A stretch of DNA of 5,594 nt, from contig JAISTI010000090.1 in the NCBI GenBank assembly GCA_031272685.1, positions 1 through 5,594 of the forward strand, in the 5' to 3' direction. The notes below the pieces were generated by a model. The model made no database searches. It saw only the letters and a list, made by a program, of their open reading frames with translations, and was not told the origin of the DNA. Every line of letters starts with the position of its first letter. Positions within the stretch are counted from its first letter, which is position 1. The position numbers and the translations under genes were made by a program. This document shows, piece after piece, positions 1-3,937 of this stretch. Source of the DNA: Propionibacteriaceae bacterium. GTDB taxonomy: Bacteria; Actinomycetota; Actinomycetes; Propionibacteriales; Propionibacteriaceae.

Positions 1-638
1 ATCCCTCCGACGTGATGTGCCGCGGCGTTTACCCCGCCTGGATGGAACGCGAAATCAGCCGCCGGGGCGTCGACCTCGGCATCACCGACACTGACCGAGA
101 GCTGCTGGCGCAAAACACCATCGACTACCTGGCGTTCAGCTACTACCTGACCCGCCTGGTGCAAGCCGGGCCGTCCCTGCTGGACACCACCGGCTGGGAA
201 CTCGTTTCCGACCTTCCAAACCCCCACCTGGAACGCAACGACTGGGGCTGGCAGATCGACCCCGACGGGCTGCTCATCGCGCTGAAAAAACTCGCCGACC
301 GCTACCCCGGACTGCCGCTGATGATCTCCGAAAACGGCCTGGGCCAACGCGAAGAGCCCGGCCCCGACGGGATAATCCACGACGACTACCGCATCGCCTA
401 CCACCGCGACCACCTGCAGGCCGTCGCCCAAGCCCTTGCGGAAGGATGCCCGGTTTTCGCCTACCTTGCCTGGTCGGGTATCGACATCGTCTCCGCCAGC
501 TCCAACGAGCGCAGCAAACGCTACGGCTTCATCCACGTCGATTTGGACGACGCCGGCAACGGCACCGGCAAACGCACCCCCAAAGACAGCTACCACTGGT
601 TCGCCCAAGTCGCCCATTCCAATGGGGAGAGGCGCTAG
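1..638 (+). CDS. 6-phospho-beta-glucosidase (GH1 family), C-terminal part, 5' end outside window
   Basis: Cytosolic hydrolase expected to split 6-phospho-beta-glucosides, imported by a PTS, into glucose 6-phosphate and an aglycone or sugar. The frame is open from the left edge (first whole codon at 3), so the GTG at 12 is an internal Val. About 211 residues are present against roughly 470-480 for the family; the N-terminal half with the acid/base NEP motif lies outside. Numbering from the first whole codon, a conserved RGxYPxWM-like segment is at 7-14, DYLAFSYY at 41-48, and the nucleophile motif ISENG at 108-112, with Glu110 (bases 330-332) as nucleophile. The SAS...SKRYGF segment (Ser164, Lys172, Tyr174) matches the phosphate-binding Ser/Lys/Tyr set that separates 6-phospho enzymes from plain beta-glucosidases. 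The end is intact, closing with the usual KDSYHWF-type region. BglA, AscB and BglB-type naming cannot be settled from this half. Confidence 0.93.
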   Translation, partial: PSDVMCRGVYPAWMEREISRRGVDLGITDTDRELLAQNTIDYLAFSYYLTRLVQAGPSLLDTTGWELVSDLPNPHLERNDWGWQIDPDGLLIALKKLADRYPGLPLMISENGLGQREEPGPDGIIHDDYRIAYHRDHLQAVAQALAEGCPVFAYLAWSGIDIVSASSNERSKRYGFIHVDLDDAGNGTGKRTPKDSYHWFAQVAHSNGERR

Positions 639-639
639 C

Positions 640-659
640 GTCCCGTTCAGTCCCGTTCA
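640..659. repeat. Perfect 10-bp tandem repeat, two copies
   Basis: GTCCCGTTCA occurs twice head to tail, at 640-649 and 650-659, directly after the GH1 stop codon. The period is about one helical turn. A related GTTCA half-site recurs at 683-687. Its role is unknown; it could be a pair of regulator half-sites or a replication-slippage duplication. Confidence 0.85.
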
Positions 660-676
660 AGGTCTGAGTGGCAGCC

Positions 677-686
677 GAAACGGTTC
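677..686. promoter_or_regulatory. Possible LacI-family-like operator dyad
   Basis: GAAACGGTTC is a near-palindrome around a central CG, with eight of ten positions symmetric, resembling the core of LacI-family operators. It lies between the GH1 gene and the serine hydrolase gene, where a sugar-responsive regulator would make sense. The motif is short and no regulator gene is in view, so this is a weak call. Confidence 0.2.
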
Positions 687-753
687 ACGCTGTCTACTTC
701 AACTGCCAGTATCGTGTCTCCATGGCGCGGATTCGGCAGACGGGAGGGCGCTG

Positions 754-819
754 ATGAACAAGCTGCGGCACGTCTGCGAGCGCAAAAAGGAGAGCCATGT
801 TGTCACCATCGCTGCTTGA
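754..819 (+). CDS. Possible 21-residue leader peptide overlapping the serine hydrolase start
   Basis: A short frame begins at ATG 754 and ends at TGA 817-819. It is preceded at 5 bases by a good SD-like GGGAGGG (742-748). It encodes a 21-residue basic peptide beginning MNKLRHVCERKK and runs 23 bases into the serine hydrolase gene in another frame. Its own ATG overlaps the TGA (752-754) of another short frame that starts at GTG 668 (28 residues). The placement would suit translational coupling or a regulatory leader. However, it is also the tail of a longer open stretch that is mostly a shadow of the GH1 gene, and no family is recognised. It may be chance. Confidence 0.22.
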   Translation: MNKLRHVCERKKESHVVTIAA

Positions 820-1711
820 CCAGTTTCGCCTGGCCAACCTCGAAAAACACCTGGGGGTTTACGGAGTCCACGTCTACCAGGAAGGGCGGGGAACGGCCGC
901 GCACCAGTTCCGGGCGGACGACCGGGTGCAGAGCTGGTCGGCCACCAAGACCTTTGCCGCCCTGGCGATCGGCATGTGCGCCGACGAGGGGCGGCTCGGC
1001 ATCGACGACACCGTGCTGGGCTTCTTCCCCGGCATGCGCTCCCTGGCCGCCCCCGGCAGCGAGGCCATCACCGTGAAAAACCTGCTTCAGATGCAACCGG
1101 GCAAGGACTACGCGTTTTTCCAGGAAACCGATCCCAAGAAGGTGAACGAAACCGACTGGGCCGAACTCTTCTTCATGGGCGAAGTCACCTCCACTCCCGG
1201 CACCAAATTCTTCTACGCGAACGGCGGCTCCTACATGCTCAGCCGGATCGTGGAGGCCGTCTCCGGGCAGACGCTGCGCTCCTACCTGCTCCCCCGCCTG
1301 TTCAACCCGCTGGGCATCCTCAACCCGTGGTGGAACGCCGACCCCTTTGGCCACACCCTCGGGGCTTACGGCCTGCAGCTCACCACCGCCGAGCTGGCCA
1401 AACTGGGACAGCTCCTGCTGCAAGAAGGCGTTTGGGACGGCAAACAGCTCGTCTCCAGGGCGTACGCGCAGGCGATGCACACCGACACCGTCGCGCCGAA
1501 CGGGCATTTCGACGATCCGGAAGCGAACGCCGGATACGGCTACCAGGTGTGGCTGAACGTGGAGGGCGGCTACCGCGCCGATGGCATGTACGGCCAGTAC
1601 TCAATCGTGATTCCCCAACAGCGGGCCGTCATCACCACCACCGCGCACAACGAAACTGACGCCTACGGCATCGTGCGGGCCGCCTTCAGCGACATCGCCA
1701 GCCGACTCTAA
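797..1711 (+). CDS. Serine hydrolase, beta-lactamase/penicillin-binding-protein-like family (class C type fold, COG1680-like)
   Basis: A 304-residue protein of the serine beta-lactamase/DD-peptidase/esterase superfamily. The catalytic SxxK motif is SATK at residues 48-51 (Ser48, Lys51), in the context QSWSATKTFAALAIG. The YxN motif is Tyr140-Ala-Asn142, in FFYANGGSYMLSRIVE. PLGI at 171-174 and the LTTAELAKLGQLLL helix are typical of the family. The usual KTG/HxG position near the C-terminus is occupied by DGMYGQ (262-267). There is no signal peptide or membrane segment, so a cytosolic enzyme is likely, possibly an esterase or amidase rather than a true beta-lactamase; the substrate is unknown. 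The start is well supported by AAAGGAG at 785-791, 5 bases before the ATG. pheA begins 51 bp downstream on the same strand. I am confident of the superfamily but not of the reaction. Confidence 0.9.
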   Translation: MLSPSLLDQFRLANLEKHLGVYGVHVYQEGRGTAAHQFRADDRVQSWSATKTFAALAIGMCADEGRLGIDDTVLGFFPGMRSLAAPGSEAITVKNLLQMQPGKDYAFFQETDPKKVNETDWAELFFMGEVTSTPGTKFFYANGGSYMLSRIVEAVSGQTLRSYLLPRLFNPLGILNPWWNADPFGHTLGAYGLQLTTAELAKLGQLLLQEGVWDGKQLVSRAYAQAMHTDTVAPNGHFDDPEANAGYGYQVWLNVEGGYRADGMYGQYSIVIPQQRAVITTTAHNETDAYGIVRAAFSDIASRL

Positions 1712-1749
1712 CCCCACGGCCCGCGGGCGGAGGTTTTCGCCAGCCGTTG

Positions 1750-1755
1750 TAGGGT
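1750..1755 (+). promoter_or_regulatory. Candidate -10 box for pheA (possible leaderless start)
   Basis: TAGGGT fits the actinobacterial TANNNT -10 pattern and ends 7 bases before the pheA GTG at 1763. That spacing would place transcription start on or next to the GTG, giving a leaderless mRNA. No convincing -35 is visible. The same bases contain AGGG (1751-1754), which could instead act as a weak ribosome binding site 8 bases from the GTG. Confidence 0.35.
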
Positions 1756-1762
1756 ATGGCCT

Positions 1763-2674
1763 GTGCTTGGATACTTCGGACCAGAGGGGACTTTCGCCCA
1801 TCAAGCCCTGCTCACCTTCCATGACGGGGAGGCCGTCCCATACGCGACGGTAGGGCAGGCGCTGGACGCGGTGCGGCGCGGCGAGGTGGAGGCCGTGCTC
1901 GTCCCGCTGGAAAACTCGGTGGAAGGCGGGGTGAGCGTCACCCTCGACAACTTGGCATCCGGCCAGCGCCTGATGATCACGCGCGAAGTGATCCTGCCGG
2001 TGCAATTCGACCTGTGCGCCCGGCCCGGCACGAGGATGGAAGACGTACGCAAAGTGCTCACCCACTCCCATGCCGCCGCCCAAACCCGCGGCTGGATAGC
2101 GAAACACCTGCCGCAGGCCACCATCACCGAGGGCGGCTCCACCGCCGGCGCCGCCAAGGAAGTCTCCGACCCGAACAGCCGCTACGACGCGGCGGTCTGC
2201 GCCGCCGTCGCCGGCGACCTGTACGGCCTCGACCACCTGGCCACCGGCATCGCCGACAACGAGGGCGCGGTGACGCGCTTCGTGCTCGTCTCCCGGCCCG
2301 CCCAGCCGCCGATGCCGACCGGCGCCGACAAAACCACGCTGGCCGTTTACATCAAACAAGACCAGCCGGGCGCGCTGCTTTCCATGCTGGAGCAGTTCGC
2401 GGTGCGCGGGGTGAACCTATGCCGCATCGAATCGCGCCCCACCAAGGAAAAGCTCGGCAACTACTACTTCTCCATCGACGTCGAGGCGCACATCCGCGAG
2501 CCGCGGCTGACGGAGACCGTCCTGGGCTTGAAGCGCGTGATGGAAGAAGTGGTATTCCTGGGCTCCTACCCGCGGGCAGACCACGTCCGCCCGGCCATCG
2601 ACTCCGGCTACGCCGACACCGATTTCGCCGACGCACGGCAGTGGTTCACGACGGTGATCAACCCCGAAGACTGA
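1763..2674 (+). CDS. pheA: Prephenate dehydratase (monofunctional, with ACT domain)
   Basis: Converts prephenate to phenylpyruvate, water and CO2, the step committed to phenylalanine, in the cytosol. The 303 residues are full length for a single-function enzyme; there is no fused chorismate mutase. The catalytic domain covers about residues 1-178. It shows GYFGPEGTF at 3-11, the PLENSVEGGV loop at 49-58, STAGAAK at 126-132 and the catalytic TRF motif at 171-173. An ACT regulatory domain follows at about 191-270, with the GALL motif at 203-206 and ESRP at 223-226. These are the phenylalanine-binding elements, so feedback inhibition by Phe is expected. A tail of about 30 residues follows. GTG 1763 is the only start giving a normal N-terminus; the nearby ATG at 1756 is in another frame. 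The gene converges on mgsA with 26 bp between the stop codons, and its other neighbours are not aromatic-pathway genes. Confidence 0.97.
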   Translation: MLGYFGPEGTFAHQALLTFHDGEAVPYATVGQALDAVRRGEVEAVLVPLENSVEGGVSVTLDNLASGQRLMITREVILPVQFDLCARPGTRMEDVRKVLTHSHAAAQTRGWIAKHLPQATITEGGSTAGAAKEVSDPNSRYDAAVCAAVAGDLYGLDHLATGIADNEGAVTRFVLVSRPAQPPMPTGADKTTLAVYIKQDQPGALLSMLEQFAVRGVNLCRIESRPTKEKLGNYYFSIDVEAHIREPRLTETVLGLKRVMEEVVFLGSYPRADHVRPAIDSGYADTDFADARQWFTTVINPED

Positions 2675-2700
2675 GCGACTTCCGGAAACCCTGGAAAGCG

Positions 2701-3147
2701 TCAGTCGATGGCGATGGCGCCGTCGGCGCCCACCGACACCAGCCGGTCGCCTACACTGGGCTTCTTCGGCTCGTAGTCGCTGTCGAACAGCTCCGAGGAG
2801 ATGATCATGTCGGCCGTGGAGGAATTGCAGGCCGTCGGCACATTCCACAGCGTCGCCAGGCGCAGCAGCGCCTTCACGTCCGGGTCATGCGGCTGGGGGG
2901 ATTCCGGATCCCAGAAGAAGAACAGCGCGTTCAACTCCTGGGTGGCGATCATGGCGCCGATCTGCTGGTCGCCGCCCTTGGGGCCGGACAGCAGCCGGTG
3001 CACTTTCAAGTTTGTTTCGTGCTCGATGAGGGTGCCGGTCGTGCCGGTCGCCCACAGCTCGTGGTGGGAGAGCAACTCCCGGTTCCACACGCACCATTCG
3101 AGGAGATGGCCTTTGCGGTCATCATGTGCCACCAATCCAAGTTTCAT
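2701..3147 (-). CDS. mgsA: Methylglyoxal synthase
   Basis: Converts dihydroxyacetone phosphate to methylglyoxal and phosphate, a cytosolic bypass that relieves sugar-phosphate build-up. The 148 residues compare with 152 in Escherichia coli. Motifs run in order: LVAHDDRK at 5-12 (His8 matches E. coli His19), ATGTTG at 33-38, and SGPKGGDQQIG at 54-64, where Asp60 matches the catalytic Asp71. WDPESPQPHDPDVKALLRLAT follows, with His87 and Asp90 matching His98 and Asp101. The 27-residue spacing between Asp60 and His87 equals that in E. coli. The frame stays open upstream to 3414, but the ATG at 3145-3147 is the start: it matches the family N-terminus and has a perfect AGGAGG 5 bases upstream (3153-3158). 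The last 30 or so residues differ from the enterobacterial form. The gene lies downstream of tmk, probably with its own promoter, and converges on pheA. Confidence 0.97.
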   Translation of the reverse strand: MKLGLVAHDDRKGHLLEWCVWNRELLSHHELWATGTTGTLIEHETNLKVHRLLSGPKGGDQQIGAMIATQELNALFFFWDPESPQPHDPDVKALLRLATLWNVPTACNSSTADMIISSELFDSDYEPKKPSVGDRLVSVGADGAIAID

Positions 3148-3149
3148 CT

Positions 3150-3163
3150 GTTCCTCCTGGAAC
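3150..3163 (-). promoter_or_regulatory. Hairpin enclosing the mgsA Shine-Dalgarno
   Basis: On the mgsA mRNA the sequence GTTCC-AGGA-GGAAC forms a perfect 5-bp stem with a 4-base loop, ending only 2 bases before the ATG. The SD AGGAGG lies in the loop and the 3' arm of this stem. If formed, the hairpin would limit ribosome access. This is a direct reading of base complementarity; function is inferred. Confidence 0.5.
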
Positions 3164-3164
3164 T

Positions 3165-3190
3165 CCCCGCCTCCTGCGGGGCTCTTTTTT
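3165..3190 (+). terminator. Intrinsic-terminator-like hairpin and T run on the plus strand, antisense to mgsA
   Basis: CCCCGC (3165-3170) and GCGGGG (3176-3181) make a perfect 6-bp GC stem around loop CTCCT. They are followed by CTC and T6 (3185-3190), the layout of a Rho-independent terminator for rightward RNA. The nearest rightward gene is pheA, which ends 490 bp upstream, so such RNA would cross all of mgsA in antisense. On the minus strand the same hairpin has no T run after it and becomes part of the mgsA 5' leader, with AGGAG in its loop. Confidence 0.55.
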
Positions 3191-3208
3191 CTTTCTATCG
3201 TCCTAGCT

Positions 3209-3239
3209 ATTTTAGCCCTGTAGTTTTCGCAGGTGTTAA
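3209..3239 (-). promoter_or_regulatory. mgsA: Candidate mgsA promoter
   Basis: On the minus strand, TTAACA (3234-3239, 5 of 6 to TTGACA) and TAAAAT (3209-3214, 5 of 6 to TATAAT) lie 19 bases apart, slightly long. They sit in the only AT-rich stretch of an otherwise GC-rich window, about 60-90 bases before the mgsA ATG. An 11-bp dyad, GCTAAAATAGC (3206-3216), covers the -10 and could be a regulator site or chance. The predicted leader would carry both hairpins described above. Confidence 0.45.
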
Positions 3240-3251
3240 ATCTGTGTGCCA

Positions 3252-3303
3252 GGGCGGTTGGCCCGCGCCGCCGGGCGCGGCGGCAAAACCCCTTGTGGAA
3301 GGG
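3252..3303 (-). terminator. Structured tmk 3' region, possible weak terminator
   Basis: Reading leftwards after the tmk stop there are three short perfect hairpins. The first is CCCTT-CCAC-AAGGG (3290-3303), followed by G and TTTT. The second is GCCGCCG-CGCC-CGGCGGC (3267-3284), and the third is GGGC-CAACC-GCCC (3252-3264). Only the first has a short T run, so it could act as a weak intrinsic terminator for the topA-tmk message. The others may only stabilise the 3' end. Confidence 0.3.
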
Positions 3304-3316
3304 CCAAACTTGGGGG

Positions 3317-3937
3317 CTAAAGCAAAGGTTGGACGGCGGCCTGGATTTGGGCGGCGATTTCCGCGACTGGCTGGCGTGCCGCGATGACCACGTAGCGGGA
3401 CGGGGCGGCGGCAACCAGCCGGGCGTACCCGGCGCGCACCCGCTGGTGGAACTCCAGCCCCTCCTGCTCCAGGCGGTCCCGGCTGGTCAGGGCGGCAATC
3501 CCGGCGGCTGGGTCGAGGTCGAGCAGGATGGTCAGGTCGGGGGTGAGCCCGCCGGCGGTGACTTCGGCTATTTCGGCGAGCAGCTCATCGGGCAGCACCC
3601 GCCCGGCGCCCTGGTAGGCGAGCATGGAGTCGATGAAACGGTCGGAGACGACCACCTTGCCGGCGTCCAGCGCCGGGCGGATCACCTCGGCGATGTGCTG
3701 CGCCTTGTCGGCGGCGTACAACAGCGCTTCGGTCTTGGGATCCATCGCGCCGGTGGCGGGGTCGAGCAAGATGTGGCGGATCATGTTGCCCACCTTGGTG
3801 CCGCCAGGCTGGCGGGTCTCGACGACCTCGCGGCCCTGGGAGCGCAGCCAATCCACCAGCAGGCGCGACTGGGTGCTCTTGCCCGCGCCGTCGCCACCTT
3901 CGAAGACGATGAACAGGCCCGGCACCGCGACGCTCAC
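3317..3937 (-). CDS. tmk: Thymidylate kinase (dTMP kinase)
   Basis: Phosphorylates dTMP to dTDP with ATP, an essential step in dTTP supply, in the cytosol. At 206 residues it is normal length. The P-loop is GGDGAGKS at 14-21 within FEGGDGAGKST. The dTMP-binding segment reads TRQPGGT at 41-47, where most family members have TREPGGT. The DR(Y/F/H) motif is Asp99-Arg100-Phe101 in SDRFIDSMLAYQGAGR. The LID region reads TSRDRLEQEGLEFHQRV at 151-167; its arginines, with no basic residue at the P-loop position used by eukaryotic enzymes, suggest a type II bacterial kinase. The start is GTG 3937, which overlaps the topA stop as GTGA. There is no strong SD (only a purine-rich AAGAAGAAG), so translation is probably coupled to topA. 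mgsA follows after 169 bp. Confidence 0.96.
   Translation of the reverse strand: MSVAVPGLFIVFEGGDGAGKSTQSRLLVDWLRSQGREVVETRQPGGTKVGNMIRHILLDPATGAMDPKTEALLYAADKAQHIAEVIRPALDAGKVVVSDRFIDSMLAYQGAGRVLPDELLAEIAEVTAGGLTPDLTILLDLDPAAGIAALTSRDRLEQEGLEFHQRVRAGYARLVAAAPSRYVVIAARQPVAEIAAQIQAAVQPLL

Noticed and set aside
436..753. Upstream part of a 127-codon plus-strand frame inside the GH1 gene
   Set aside because: Ser/Pro/Ala/Thr-rich out-of-frame shadow of the GH1 coding sequence. Only its last 21 codons have their own start and SD worth noting.
803..1507. 234-codon minus-strand open frame antisense to the serine hydrolase
   Set aside because: Shadow produced by strong third-position GC bias; no domain seen.
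1719..1728. 10-bp perfect palindrome GCCCGCGGGC after the serine hydrolase stop, considered as a terminator
   Set aside because: No loop is possible for a stable hairpin, and the T4 that follows comes only after an intervening GGAGG. More likely chance in GC-rich DNA.
1601..2359. 252-codon minus-strand open frame antisense to pheA
   Set aside because: Antisense shadow of a gene with clear prephenate dehydratase motifs; low-complexity Gly/Ala/Val/Arg content.
2675..2700. Convergent gap between pheA and mgsA, considered as a bidirectional terminator
   Set aside because: It contains an 8-bp palindrome, TTCCGGAA (2680-2687), but no stable looped stem and no T run on either strand.
2014..3387. 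457-codon plus-strand open frame crossing pheA, the convergent gap and mgsA
   Set aside because: Arg/Pro/Gly-rich composition typical of GC-rich shadow frames. It overlaps two clearly conserved genes in other frames and has no recognisable domain.
3148..3414. N-terminal extension of mgsA up to 3414
   Set aside because: The extra residues are Arg/Pro/Ser-rich, overlap tmk and cross the candidate promoter. The ATG at 3147 has a perfect SD and gives the normal family N-terminus.
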